From Winogradskyella litoriviva (GTDB taxonomy: Bacteria > Bacteroidota > Bacteroidia > Flavobacteriales > Flavobacteriaceae), in NCBI RefSeq assembly GCF_013249065.1, contig NZ_JABRWQ010000008.1, forward strand, positions 108,412 through 172,411: 64,000 nucleotides of DNA, read 5' to 3'. A model generated the notes under the pieces. It worked only from the letters and a program-made list of their open reading frames with translations, was not told the DNA's origin and ran no database searches. The stretch's first letter is position 1. Each line of letters starts with the position of its first letter. A program made the translations under genes and the position numbers. Shown one piece after another: positions 44,926-56,500 of this stretch.

Positions 44926-45558
44926 ATGACAAGAAGAGAAAGACAAGAGTTAATAGATAAAGGATTATTGCTCCCTTTAATGGAGGAATTTTATACCATT
45001 CAAGGCGAAGGATTTCACAAAGGTACAGCAGCATATTTTGTTAGAATTGGTGGTTGTGATGTTGGTTGCCATTGGTGTGATGTAAAAGAAAGCTGGTTGG
45101 CAGAATTGCATCCGCCTACAGAGACAGAAAAAATTGTTGAAAACGCTGTTAAGTATAGTGATACAATTATTGTAACTGGTGGAGAGCCTTTAACCTGGGA
45201 CATGGGACCGTTAACAGCTCAACTAAAAGCAAAAGGTGTAAAGACGCATATTGAAACGTCTGGTGCCTATAAATTAACTGGTGAATGGGATTGGATTTGT
45301 CTTTCGCCTAAAAAAATGAAACTACCAACAGAAGAAGTTTCTAAAAAAGCACACGAGCTTAAATGTATTATATATAACAAAGACGATTTTAAATTTGCAG
45401 AAGAACAAGCTGCTAAAGTTAATAAGGATTGTATTTTATATCTGCAACCAGAATGGAGTAAGCGTGATAAAATGATGCCAATGATTGTAGATTATGTTAT
45501 GGCAAATCCTAAATGGAAAGTGTCATTACAAACACATAAATATTTGAATATTCCATAG
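44926..45558 (+). CDS. queE: 7-carboxy-7-deazaguanine synthase
   Basis: QueE is a radical SAM enzyme in the queuosine/preQ0 pathway, converting carboxy-tetrahydropterin to carboxy-deazaguanine. The iron-sulfur cysteines are Cys44, Cys48 and Cys51 in GGCDVGCHWCD, matching CX3CX2C rather than the larger loop of some QueE types. GEPLTW and SGAY follow. Length is 210 residues. Other que genes are not in the window, although folE (GTP cyclohydrolase I) lies at 60.7 kb. It ends in a bidirectional terminator. Confidence 0.93.
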   Translation: MTRRERQELIDKGLLLPLMEEFYTIQGEGFHKGTAAYFVRIGGCDVGCHWCDVKESWLAELHPPTETEKIVENAVKYSDTIIVTGGEPLTWDMGPLTAQLKAKGVKTHIETSGAYKLTGEWDWICLSPKKMKLPTEEVSKKAHELKCIIYNKDDFKFAEEQAAKVNKDCILYLQPEWSKRDKMMPMIVDYVMANPKWKVSLQTHKYLNIP

Positions 45559-45576
45559 TGAAAAATCAATTTAATC

Positions 45577-45622
45577 AAAAAAAAAGTTCCAATAATCAAT
45601 TTGATTATTGGAACTTTTTTTT
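45577..45622. terminator. Bidirectional terminator between queE and the DUF2911 gene
   Basis: AAGTTCCAATAATCAA (45584-45599) pairs perfectly with TTGATTATTGGAACTT (45601-45616), with A and T tracts outside. It serves queE and the convergent minus-strand gene. Confidence 0.9.
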
Positions 45623-45636
45623 GCTAAATACTTATA

Positions 45637-46182
45637 TTATATAGTAAAAGGCACAGCAACTCTTAAAGTTCCCCAACCTAAATGCATATTAATACCATTA
45701 TCACTTTTATCAAAAGCAATAGAAAATGCTTCTAAAGACTCTTTGCCTTCGGTAACAGGTACAACAATGCGAGCTACATCATTTTTTTCCTTATAAGAAT
45801 AACTTCCCCAAACATTAATATCAGAACTTATTATTGCTGTCCACTCTGAAGCTTCCGGAATTACAAAAAAGGAATAGGTACCAGCTTTTATTAAAGTTTC
45901 ACCAAGTTTTACATCTGTGTAAAACGTAATTTCTGCAGCTTCATTAGCTCCCGTTCTCCAAACTTCACCTTCTTTAGCTAATTCATCTACAGAACGTCCT
46001 TTTAGTTGTGGACGACTATAAGTGATTTTAACTAATTTATCTGATTCTTTATAAGAACTTGGGTAAGACGCAGCATCCATAGGGCTTTTGTCTAAGCCTC
46101 TAAATTCTTGTGCGTTCATCTGAAATGAGAAAAGCATAACAAACCCAAAAGTAACTGCTGTAATTAATTTAAAATGTTTCAT
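45637..46182 (-). CDS. DUF2911 secreted protein
   Basis: The 181-residue protein has a signal peptide ending near LFSFQMNAQ and a single DUF2911 domain. Typical segments are LVKITYSRPQLKGRSV, EGEVWRTGANEAAEITFY, IKAGTYSFFVIPE and WTAIISSDINVWGSYSY. Its function is unknown, and location is periplasmic or extracellular. It converges on queE and shares the terminator. A near-consensus -7 element (TAACTTTA) lies upstream on the minus strand. Confidence 0.88.
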   Translation of the reverse strand: MKHFKLITAVTFGFVMLFSFQMNAQEFRGLDKSPMDAASYPSSYKESDKLVKITYSRPQLKGRSVDELAKEGEVWRTGANEAAEITFYTDVKLGETLIKAGTYSFFVIPEASEWTAIISSDINVWGSYSYKEKNDVARIVVPVTEGKESLEAFSIAFDKSDNGINMHLGWGTLRVAVPFTI

Positions 46183-46378
46183 AATTTAAAATGTGGTTTT
46201 TAGTAAAGTTAGATGATATAAAATCGAATAGTCGAAATTAATTAATAAAATTTACAGATTAAAAGTTAAATCGTCTTTTTTAACAGCTGATGCTTTAAAT
46301 TAGTTTTTAATTAAGTGTAATTTGTTTTAATTTGAAACTAATAAAACTATTTGTGTTTATAATATGAAAGTTTTATAT

Positions 46379-46424
46379 CATATTTGCTTCAGAATTAATA
46401 ATTAAACATCGGGTTAAATCCCGA
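46379..46424 (+). promoter_or_regulatory. asnB leader: near-consensus -7 element and hairpin
   Basis: CATATTTG at 46379-46386 is one base off TAnnTTTG. In the presumed leader, TCGGG (46409-46413) and CCCGA (46420-46424) form a small hairpin 20 bases before the ATG. It could influence translation, but is short. Confidence 0.4.
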
Positions 46425-46444
46425 ATTCAAATATAAAATAAGTT

Positions 46445-48109
46445 ATGTGCGGAATAGTATGTGCGTTTGATATAAAACAAAAAGTAGATGATTTAAGGCC
46501 TCAAGTCTTAGAAATGGCAAAAGCAATTCGTCATCGTGGACCAGATTGGAGCGGAATTTATAGTGACGATAAAGTGATTATGGCTCATGAGCGTTTGGCA
46601 ATTGTAGATCCAGCATCAGGGAAACAACCCTTGTTTAGTCCAGATAATAAATTAGTATTAGCTGCTAATGGTGAAATTTATAACCATAGAGCAATTAGAA
46701 AACAATTTGAAGGTAAATACGATTTTCAAACTGAAAGTGATTGTGAAGTAATTTTGGCACTTTACCAAGAAAAAGGAGTCGACTTTGTAGATGACCTAAA
46801 TGGTATTTTTGGTTTCGCAATATATGATGCTGAAAAAGATGAATATTTTATTGCTAGAGATCACATGGGAATCATTCCACTATATATTGGTTGGGATAAA
46901 AACGGAACTTTTTATGTGGCTTCAGAATTAAAGGCTTTAGAAGGTATTTGTACTAAAATAGAATTATTTCCTCCAGGGCATTACATGTCTAGCAAAGATG
47001 GAGAATTTGTAAAATGGTACAAACGTGACTGGACGGAATATGAAGCAGTAAAAGACAACGAAACAAGTATTGCAGAAGTAAAGCAAGCGTTAGAAGATGC
47101 TGTGCATAGACAATTAATGAGTGATGTACCTTATGGTGTTTTATTATCAGGTGGATTAGATTCTTCAGTAACATCAGCCATTGCAAAAAAATATGCTCAA
47201 AAACGTGTAGAATCAGATGATACAACAGATGCTTGGTGGCCACAATTACACTCCTTTTCTGTTGGTTTAGAGGGGTCTCCAGATTTAGCGGCTGCAAAAA
47301 AAGTAGCAGACCATATTGGTACGGTTCATCACGAAATAAAATTTACAATACAAGAAGGATTAGATGCTATTAAAGATGTAATTTATAACATAGAAACTTA
47401 TGATATTACTACAATACGATCGTCAACTCCTATGTATTTAATGGCAAGAGTGATTAAATCTATGGGTATAAAAATGGTGTTATCTGGTGAAGGAGCAGAT
47501 GAAATATTTGGAGGTTATTTATACTTTCATAAAGCACCAAATGCTCAAGAGTTTCATGAAGAAACAGTTCGTAAATTAGATAAACTTCACATGTACGATT
47601 GCTTAAGAGCGAACAAAAGTTTAGCAGCTTGGGGAATAGAAGGACGTGTACCGTTTTTAGATAAAGAATTTATGGATGTTGCTATGCGCATCAACCCAAA
47701 GGATAAGATGATTAATGGTGAACGTATGGAAAAATGGGTGGTTCGCAAAGCATTTGAAGATATGATACCAGAAAGCGTAGCATGGAGACAAAAAGAACAG
47801 TTTTCTGATGGTGTGGGTTATAGTTGGATTGATACCTTAAAGGAACTCGTTGATAAAGAAGTTACAGATGAGCAAATAGAAAATGCAGCGTTCCGTTTCC
47901 CAATAAATACACCTTTAAATAAAGAAGAGTATTATTACAGAAGTATTTTTGAAAGTCATTTTCCTAGTGATGCAGCAGCATTATCTGTACCACAAGAAGC
48001 AAGTGTAGCTTGTAGTACGGCAACAGCTTTAGAATGGGATGAAGCATTTAAAAACATGAATGACCCTTCTGGTAGAGCAATTGCTAATGTGCATGATAAA
48101 GCGTATTAA
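46445..48109 (+). CDS. asnB: Asparagine synthase B (glutamine-hydrolysing)
   Basis: AsnB makes asparagine from aspartate, glutamine and ATP. The glutaminase domain begins with the nucleophile Cys2 (MCGIVCAFD) and contains RHRGPDWSG. The synthetase domain has the PP-loop LLSGGLDSSVTSA and GEGADEIFGGYLYF. The 554-residue length matches the E. coli-like type. It has its own leader and terminator and appears monocistronic. Confidence 0.96.
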   Translation: MCGIVCAFDIKQKVDDLRPQVLEMAKAIRHRGPDWSGIYSDDKVIMAHERLAIVDPASGKQPLFSPDNKLVLAANGEIYNHRAIRKQFEGKYDFQTESDCEVILALYQEKGVDFVDDLNGIFGFAIYDAEKDEYFIARDHMGIIPLYIGWDKNGTFYVASELKALEGICTKIELFPPGHYMSSKDGEFVKWYKRDWTEYEAVKDNETSIAEVKQALEDAVHRQLMSDVPYGVLLSGGLDSSVTSAIAKKYAQKRVESDDTTDAWWPQLHSFSVGLEGSPDLAAAKKVADHIGTVHHEIKFTIQEGLDAIKDVIYNIETYDITTIRSSTPMYLMARVIKSMGIKMVLSGEGADEIFGGYLYFHKAPNAQEFHEETVRKLDKLHMYDCLRANKSLAAWGIEGRVPFLDKEFMDVAMRINPKDKMINGERMEKWVVRKAFEDMIPESVAWRQKEQFSDGVGYSWIDTLKELVDKEVTDEQIENAAFRFPINTPLNKEEYYYRSIFESHFPSDAAALSVPQEASVACSTATALEWDEAFKNMNDPSGRAIANVHDKAY

Positions 48110-48127
48110 TAAAAGCCTATAAAAACG

Positions 48128-48147
48128 ACTATTTAGAATAGTTTTTT
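48128..48147 (+). terminator. Terminator after asnB
   Basis: ACTATT (48128-48133) pairs with AATAGT (48137-48142) around TAG, with a T run. A second, stronger stem (AAAATCTCGC 48163-48172 with GCGAGATTTT 48177-48186) lies 16 bases on and may be a back-up. Confidence 0.75.
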
Positions 48148-48340
48148 ATAAATTTAAGATTTAAAATCTCGCTTCTGCGAGATTTTGTCTTTTACGGTAT
48201 ATTTTGATTCAATTTAAATTTACCAAAATCTAATTTAAAGCGCTTTTTAAGCGTTTTAAGAGACTTTTGCGGTAATTAACAAATGTTGATAATTATAAGC
48301 TTCATTGCATAAAAAGCTTTTTAAAAGCGTTATTAATTTG

Positions 48341-48348
48341 TATATTTG
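48341..48348 (+). promoter_or_regulatory. -7 element of gyrB
   Basis: TATATTTG matches TAnnTTTG; transcription should start near 48353, giving a leader of about 65 bases. Confidence 0.55.
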
Positions 48349-48357
48349 TTAGTATTC

Positions 48358-48385
48358 AAAAATGATACAATAGTGTCATTTTTTT
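48358..48385 (+). promoter_or_regulatory. Terminator-like hairpin in the gyrB leader
   Basis: AAAAATGATAC (48358-48368) pairs with GTGTCATTTTT (48373-48383), with one G-U wobble and a 4-base loop, then a T run. It lies downstream of the gyrB -7 element and before the ATG, so could attenuate transcription. It could also be an old upstream terminator. Confidence 0.45.
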
Positions 48386-48415
48386 ATGCGATAAATCGAA
48401 CTTAATTTATTTTAA

Positions 48416-50368
<1,953 letters not shown>

Positions 50369-50401
50369 GTTATAGCCATCTTAAGGTATTTTTACAGTTA
50401 T

Positions 50402-50435
50402 AAAAAGACATCCAAATATTGGGTGTCTTTTTTTT
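50402..50435 (+). terminator. Terminator after gyrB
   Basis: AAAAGACATCC pairs with GGTGTCTTTT (one wobble) around AAATATTG, with an eight-base T run. Confidence 0.85.
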
Positions 50436-50536
50436 ATTTTCCATATTAGGATATTCGATAAAACGTAAAAATAAACGATAAAGTGTTGTTTTTGAAATTA
50501 TTTTTATATGTTTACAACAAATTAAATCTTTGATAT

Positions 50537-51580
50537 ATGAAAAATTCAATCACTTTAATTGTTTTAATTATAAGTTTTCAATTCGCTAAGGCTCAAGACT
50601 TAGAGACTATAATATTAGCAGCAGATGATGCTAGTTTGTTGTCACAAAACTATCTAAATCCAGCAATGGAAGGATTAATGTATAGCATGAATGGTGGATG
50701 GGCAACAACCGCTAAAGTTCATAAAAAATTTGGCTTTGACTTAACCATTGGCCTCAATGCGTCATTAGTACCAGAAGAAGCTAAATCATTTGCTTTTGTT
50801 CCAGGTGATTATACATATCTCTCCTTGCAAAACAACGAAACAGAATTACAAACCATAATGAGTGAGGATGATGCCGAGGTGATGGTAGATGTTAAAATAC
50901 CTAATGACAACGGTACATATAAAGTAGTGAGTTTTACAATGCCAGGAGGAATTACGGAAGATTTACCAATAAATGCAGTGCCAGCACCAACAGTTCAGGT
51001 AGGTTTTGGTTTGCCTTTTAAAACAGATATTAAAGCACGTTTTGTCCCTACGCAAAGGTATGATGATGTTGAAGCAAAATTAATTGGATTTGGTTTACAG
51101 CATGATTTAACTCAATATTTAGGTGTTGTAGATAAATCGCCTTTAAGTATTTCTGTTTTGGGTGCATTTACTAACATGAGTGTTGTCTATGATATGAAAG
51201 ATGAAGATGCTACAGATAATGTTGAAGTGGTTAATGGTGAAGCAGAATTTAAAATGAATACATGGACAGTTCAGGCTTTAGCTTCTTTAGACTTTAAATT
51301 AATTACTTTTTATGGAAGTGCAGGTTATAACAATGGTAAAACAACTGCTAAAATGAAAGGTGATTATATGTTAACATACGATGTGGAGGATAATAACGGT
51401 AATCAACTAGGGACAGTTAATGAATCTATTACAGATCCAATAAATTTAGATTTTGAATCTAATGGAATGAGGGCAACCTTAGGTATGCGATTTAATCTTG
51501 GTGTTTTTAAAATATTCGCAGATTATACATTCCAAAATTATGATACAGCGACAGCTGGTATTGCTTTCAGCTTTAGGTAA
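50537..51580 (+). CDS. Predicted outer-membrane-type protein (DUF6588-like)
   Basis: A signal peptide ends at about residue 19 (FQFAKAQ). The remaining 328 residues are beta-rich and end in a typical outer-membrane C-terminal Phe-Arg (TAGIAFSFR). Segments include NPAMEGLMYSMNGGWATTAKVHKKFGFDLT and VPAPTVQVGFGLPFKTDIKARF. This resembles the DUF6588 family of flavobacterial barrels, which I recall only loosely. Function is unknown. It is flanked by terminators on both sides, so it is monocistronic. Confidence 0.6.
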   Translation: MKNSITLIVLIISFQFAKAQDLETIILAADDASLLSQNYLNPAMEGLMYSMNGGWATTAKVHKKFGFDLTIGLNASLVPEEAKSFAFVPGDYTYLSLQNNETELQTIMSEDDAEVMVDVKIPNDNGTYKVVSFTMPGGITEDLPINAVPAPTVQVGFGLPFKTDIKARFVPTQRYDDVEAKLIGFGLQHDLTQYLGVVDKSPLSISVLGAFTNMSVVYDMKDEDATDNVEVVNGEAEFKMNTWTVQALASLDFKLITFYGSAGYNNGKTTAKMKGDYMLTYDVEDNNGNQLGTVNESITDPINLDFESNGMRATLGMRFNLGVFKIFADYTFQNYDTATAGIAFSFR

Positions 51581-51600
51581 ATATCAATTATAAAATTTAA

Positions 51601-51628
51601 AAAAGAGCAATCCTAAGATTGCTCTTTT
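51601..51628 (+). terminator. Terminator after the DUF6588-like gene
   Basis: AAAAGAGCAATC pairs with GATTGCTCTTTT around CTAA, followed by a T run. Confidence 0.9.
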
Positions 51629-51679
51629 TTTTTATTTGAATACTATGATTAATGTCATGGAAATTAAAACCTAAAACCT

Positions 51680-51687
51680 TAAATTTG
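51680..51687 (+). promoter_or_regulatory. -7 element of mdh
   Basis: TAAATTTG matches TAnnTTTG, 38 bases before the mdh ATG. Confidence 0.5.
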
Positions 51688-51725
51688 TGTACTTAATTAT
51701 TTAACTGATAAAATATAATATAGAT

Positions 51726-52652
51726 ATGAAAGTAACCGTAGTAGGCGCAGGTGCAGTTGGCGCAAGTTGTGCAGAGTATATTGCAATTAAAAACTTTGCT
51801 TCAGAAGTAGTAATTCTAGATATAAAAGAAGGCTATGCAGAAGGAAAAGCAATGGATTTAATGCAGTGTGCATCCTTAAACGGATTTGACACTAAAATTA
51901 CAGGAAGCACCAATGATTATTCTAAAACTGCAAATAGTGATATTTGTGTAATAACCTCTGGTATTCCTCGTAAACCTGGTATGACTCGTGAAGAGTTAAT
52001 AGGTATTAATGCAGGAATCGTGAAAACAGTATCTAAAAGTTTAGTGGAGCATTCTCCAAATACTATTCTTATTGTAGTAAGTAACCCAATGGATACTATG
52101 ACATATTTAGCTCATAAATCTACAGGTTTACCAAAACATAGAATTATTGGTATGGGTGGCGCTTTAGATTCTGCTCGTTTTAAATACAGATTAGCGGAAG
52201 CTTTAGAAGCTCCAATTAGCGATGTAGACGGAATGGTAATTGGTGGACATAGTGATAAAGGTATGGTACCATTAACTTCTCATGCAACAAGAAACAGTAT
52301 TAAAGTTTCTGAATTTTTAACAGAAGAGCGTTTAGAGCAAGTTGCAGCAGATACTAAAGTGGGTGGTGCAACATTAACTAAATTATTAGGAACTTCAGCT
52401 TGGTATGCTCCAGGTGCTGCAGTTAGTGGTTTAGTTCAAGCAATTGCTTGCGACCAAAAGAAAATTTTCCCATGTTCTACTTTATTAGACGGAGAATACG
52501 GATTAAGTGACCTTTGTATTGGTGTGCCAGTTGTTTTAGGTAGAAACGGAATTGAGAAGATTGTAGATGTTCCTTTAAGTGATGCAGAAAAAGCACATAT
52601 GGCAGAGAGTGCAGAAGGAGTTAAAAAAACAAATGGTCTTTTAGAACTATAA
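51726..52652 (+). CDS. mdh: Malate dehydrogenase
   Basis: Mdh oxidises malate to oxaloacetate with NAD in the TCA cycle. The Rossmann motif GAGAVG is at residues 7-12. Active-site residues are in the loop GIPRKPGMTREEL and in SNPMDTMTYL, with the catalytic His in GGHSDKGMVP. The 308 residues are typical of the lactate-dehydrogenase-like bacterial Mdh. It lies between its own promoter and terminator. Confidence 0.96.
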   Translation: MKVTVVGAGAVGASCAEYIAIKNFASEVVILDIKEGYAEGKAMDLMQCASLNGFDTKITGSTNDYSKTANSDICVITSGIPRKPGMTREELIGINAGIVKTVSKSLVEHSPNTILIVVSNPMDTMTYLAHKSTGLPKHRIIGMGGALDSARFKYRLAEALEAPISDVDGMVIGGHSDKGMVPLTSHATRNSIKVSEFLTEERLEQVAADTKVGGATLTKLLGTSAWYAPGAAVSGLVQAIACDQKKIFPCSTLLDGEYGLSDLCIGVPVVLGRNGIEKIVDVPLSDAEKAHMAESAEGVKKTNGLLEL

Positions 52653-52692
52653 GTATCAATTTATTAATGTTAATACTTAATAAAGATTATAG

Positions 52693-52726
52693 AAATACTC
52701 TCGATAACATTCGGGAGTATTTTTTT
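52693..52726 (+). terminator. Terminator after mdh
   Basis: AAATACTCTCGA pairs with TCGGGAGTATTT (one wobble) around TAACAT, with a T run. It lies directly in front of the next promoter. Confidence 0.85.
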
Positions 52727-52729
52727 GTC

Positions 52730-52737
52730 TATATTTG
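52730..52737 (+). promoter_or_regulatory. -7 element of the unknown gene before secDF
   Basis: TATATTTG matches TAnnTTTG and ends four bases before the ATG at 52742, implying a leaderless or nearly leaderless message. Confidence 0.55.
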
Positions 52738-52741
52738 ACAC

Positions 52742-53353
52742 ATGAAAACCAGATTGTATTTTGGGTTAATAGCTATTCTCTTAGCGTTTTTTGGAACGTT
52801 TGTTGAGAAAACAACTGTACCCAATCAACAAATTGTAATTCAGTTTTCAAACAATGCGATTTCAGTTGAGGAAAGCGAAAATGCGATTGAAGCAATCCAA
52901 ACCAAACTGCAAAGTATTGGTGCTACTCTAATTAAAATAGGACAAAATGATAGTGGTCAACTAAGAATTACATACCATAGTGATACTGATGTTGCGCATA
53001 TTAAGAATGTTCTTTTTAAAGTAGAAAATCTTAAAGTAGCTTACAATGCTTCAGATGAATCTTCAAGCAAATTCCCAAAAGAACAAAATGTAAAGGGTTA
53101 CAAGCTTAATGTTTCAGAAATTAAAACCAGTACCACAAATACTTGGGATTTTGAAGGAACTCAAGTTACTGAGTTTAATAATAAGACTGACCATTCTAAT
53201 ACTTTAAAAGTTCATGATTCTGGTAATCCAATTGATTCAGAATTAAATAATCACGTTTTAAATACTATTGTAGAAGCTTATAAAGTTGTTGCAATAGTTA
53301 AAAATAATTCATCTTACAAAATTCCAGAAGTAAGAGCAGGACCTATGGTTTAA
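52742..53353 (+). CDS. Conserved membrane-anchored protein of unknown function
   Basis: The 203-residue protein has one N-terminal hydrophobic segment (about 5-20, FGLIAILLAFFGTFV) that could be a signal or anchor. The next part has a two-strand/helix pattern (QQIVIQFSNNAISVEESENA, then RITYHSDTDVAHIKNVLF) that is loosely like the extracytoplasmic P1-type domain of SecD. The C-terminus is polar. I do not recognise a family. It lies 175 bases upstream of secDF, which has its own strong promoter; a link to export is a guess. Confidence 0.65.
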   Translation: MKTRLYFGLIAILLAFFGTFVEKTTVPNQQIVIQFSNNAISVEESENAIEAIQTKLQSIGATLIKIGQNDSGQLRITYHSDTDVAHIKNVLFKVENLKVAYNASDESSSKFPKEQNVKGYKLNVSEIKTSTTNTWDFEGTQVTEFNNKTDHSNTLKVHDSGNPIDSELNNHVLNTIVEAYKVVAIVKNNSSYKIPEVRAGPMV

Positions 53354-53437
53354 GGAATTTTAAATCTAAAATAATTCCACTTCAATTCATTAAGCTTTTG
53401 TCAATCAAAAAGCTAAACATCTAATTTATAAAAAACA

Positions 53438-53468
53438 TTGTCGGATTATAGTGTAAAAGTTATATTTG
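53438..53468 (+). promoter_or_regulatory. Promoter of secDF
   Basis: TTG at 53438-53440 and TATATTTG at 53461-53468 fit the Bacteroidetes consensus with a 20-base gap. Transcription should start near 53473, giving a leader of about 55 bases. Confidence 0.7.
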
Positions 53469-53528
53469 CGCGCTAGTTTCAATAACTATCGTAATTAACT
53501 AACAATTCGACATTAAAAAACAACAACA

Positions 53529-56500
53529 ATGCAAAACAAAGGAATAATTAAGCTATTTGCGCTTTTATTTGGTTTGGTAAGTATCTATCAATTATCATTT
53601 ACTTTTAAGGCCAATCAAATTGAAGATACTGCAAAAGAAGCAGCAATAGCAAAGTATGCAGACACTGTAGATGACTACCAATATAAGAGAAACGTAGAAG
53701 AAGCACGTTATTTAGATTCTTTAAAAACTTCTAAAATAAAAGTAGGAGATAAGTTTGAATCTATTGATGTGTATAACCTATTAGGCGTAGCTCAATACGA
53801 TTATAATGAAGTAGAAAATAATGCCATGAATTTAGGTTTAGACCTTAAAGGTGGTATTAATGTTATTCTTCAAATTTCAGTTAGAGATATCTTAAAAGGA
53901 TTGTCAGATAATAGTAAAGATCCTTTATTTAATAAGGCTTTAGATGATGCCGAAGAATTACAAAAAGATTCTCAAGATTCTTATTTACAATCTTTCTTCA
54001 CGGCATTTGATGCTATAAAAGGAGATACAAAATTAGCGTCACCAGATATTTTTGCAAATAGAACTTTGAGTGATGAGATTAAATTCGATATGTCAGATAA
54101 CGAAGTAAAGGGTATCATTGAAACTAAAATTGATGAATCTATAGTATCTGCTTTTGAAGTGTTACGTAAGCGTATTGATAAGTTTGGTGTAACGTCTCCA
54201 AACATTCAACGTTTAGGAAATACAGGTCGTATTCTTTTAGAATTACCTGGAGCAAAAGACATTGAGCGTGTTAAAGATTTAGTAACTAAAACAGCACAGT
54301 TACAGTTTTGGGAAACTTACAAAGCGCAAGAGGTTTTACCATATATAATGGAAGTAAACCAAAAATTGGTTGAAGAGAATAAAAAGAAAGAGGTTAAAGA
54401 GGATGTTGCTGAAGTGCAGGAAGATGACAATGACGCTTCAGATGCGATTGATGATTTAACAGGTCAGGTAGAAACTGATTCTACTGCTACAACTAGTTTA
54501 GCAGATATATATCCAATAGGTATTCAAGAATTTGGAAGAGGTGGTTCTGTTATCGGAATCTTCTTAAAAAAGGATAGAGAAAAAGTCTTAGAGCATTTAA
54601 ATGCTTCTAAAAACAGAGCGTCTTTACCAGCAGAAATGCGATATGTAAAGTTTGCTTGGGGATTACAGTCGGAAGATTCAGAATATTCTGAGTTATACGC
54701 ATTAAAAGGTAATAGAGATAATGAGCCAAGATTAAGTGGTGCAGTTATTACTGGTGCTGATCAAGATTACGACCAAGTAAGTAGACCAGCAGTAAGCATG
54801 CAAATGGACGCAAGAGGTGCTAAGATTTGGGAAGAAATGACCAAAGAAGCCAACGAAACAGATGGCAATATTGCTATTGTATTAGATAATATTGTTTATT
54901 CTGCTCCAGGTGTTACACAAGCAGGTGGAATTTCTGGTGGTAGATCACAGATTTCTGGTTCATTTACAATGGCAGAGGCTGTAGATTTAGCCAACGTTTT
55001 AAGAGCGGGTAAATTACCTGCATCTGCTCAGATTGTACAAGCAGATGAGGTTGGGCCATCTTTAGGTCAAGAAGCTATTGATAGTGGTATGCTATCTTTT
55101 GTTATTGCATTAGCTTTTGTATTAATATGGATGATTTTCTATTATGGTAAAGCAGGTGGATTTGCAGATATCGCTTTACTTTTAAACATCTTATTAATCT
55201 TTGGTGTTTTAGCAAGTTTAGGAGCTGTATTAACATTGCCTGGTATAGCAGGTATTGTATTAACTATTGGTATCTCTGTTGATGCAAACGTTCTTATATT
55301 TGAGCGTATTAGGGAGGAATTGGCAAAAGGAAAATCTCAAAAAGAGTCTATTAAAGATGGTTTTTCTAATGCGTTGTCCTCTATTTTAGATGCAAACATT
55401 ACCACAGGTTTAACCGCTTTAATATTATTTGTATTTGGTACAGGGCCAATTAAAGGTTTCGCAACAACATTAATCATTGGTATTTTAACATCATTATTTA
55501 CTGCGATTTTTATTACGCGTTTATTAGTAGATTGGTATGTAAATAGAGGTGGTAATTTAGAATTTTCTACAGGCTTAACTAAGAACTTGTTTAAGAATGT
55601 AAATATCGATTTCTTAAGAAAAAGAAAGTTTGCTTATATTTTGTCTGGAGCGTTAATTTTAGCAAGTTTAGGTTCTCTTTTCACAATAGGATTGGATCAA
55701 GGTATTGATTTTGTAGGAGGAAGAACGTACCAAGTACGTTTTGATCAAGACATGAGTGTTGAAGAAGTTAAAACTGATCTTCATGCTATTTTTGAAAGTG
55801 CTGAAGTTAAAACTATTGGTGGTCCAAATCAATTAAAAATTTCTACAAAATACAAAGTAGAAGATAGTTCTATTGAAGCTGATGAAGAAGTGCAGTCAAT
55901 GTTATTTAAAGCATTACAAAAGTATCTTCCAGCAGGAATGACTTATTCTGAATTCTTAGATGGATCAGGAGACAAGAAAATAGGTAAAATGTTATCTAGT
56001 AAAGTAAGTCCAACCATTGCAGATGATATTCAAAAATCATCAGTTTGGGCCATATTAGGATCATTAGTAGTTGTGTTCTTATATATCTTATTAAGATTTA
56101 AGAAATGGCAGTTCTCTCTTGGAGCTGTAGCTGCAGTTTTCCATGATGTATTAATTGTATTAGGTATCTACTCATTAACATGGCGTTTTATGCCATTTAG
56201 TATGGAGATTGATCAAACCTTTATTGCGGCAATTTTAACTGTAATTGGTTACTCCCTAAATGATACCGTTGTTGTTTTCGATAGAATTAGAGAATACTTT
56301 AATGAAAACTTTGGTTGGAATTTTGAAACAACAATTAATAAGTCTATTAATAGTACAATCTCAAGAACGTTAAATACATCGTTAACAACATTAGTGGTGT
56401 TATTAGCAATGTTCTTGTTTGGTGCAGATTCACTTAAGGATTTATTATTTGCATTAATTGTAGGTGTAATTGTAGGTACATATTCTTCTGTATTTATTGC

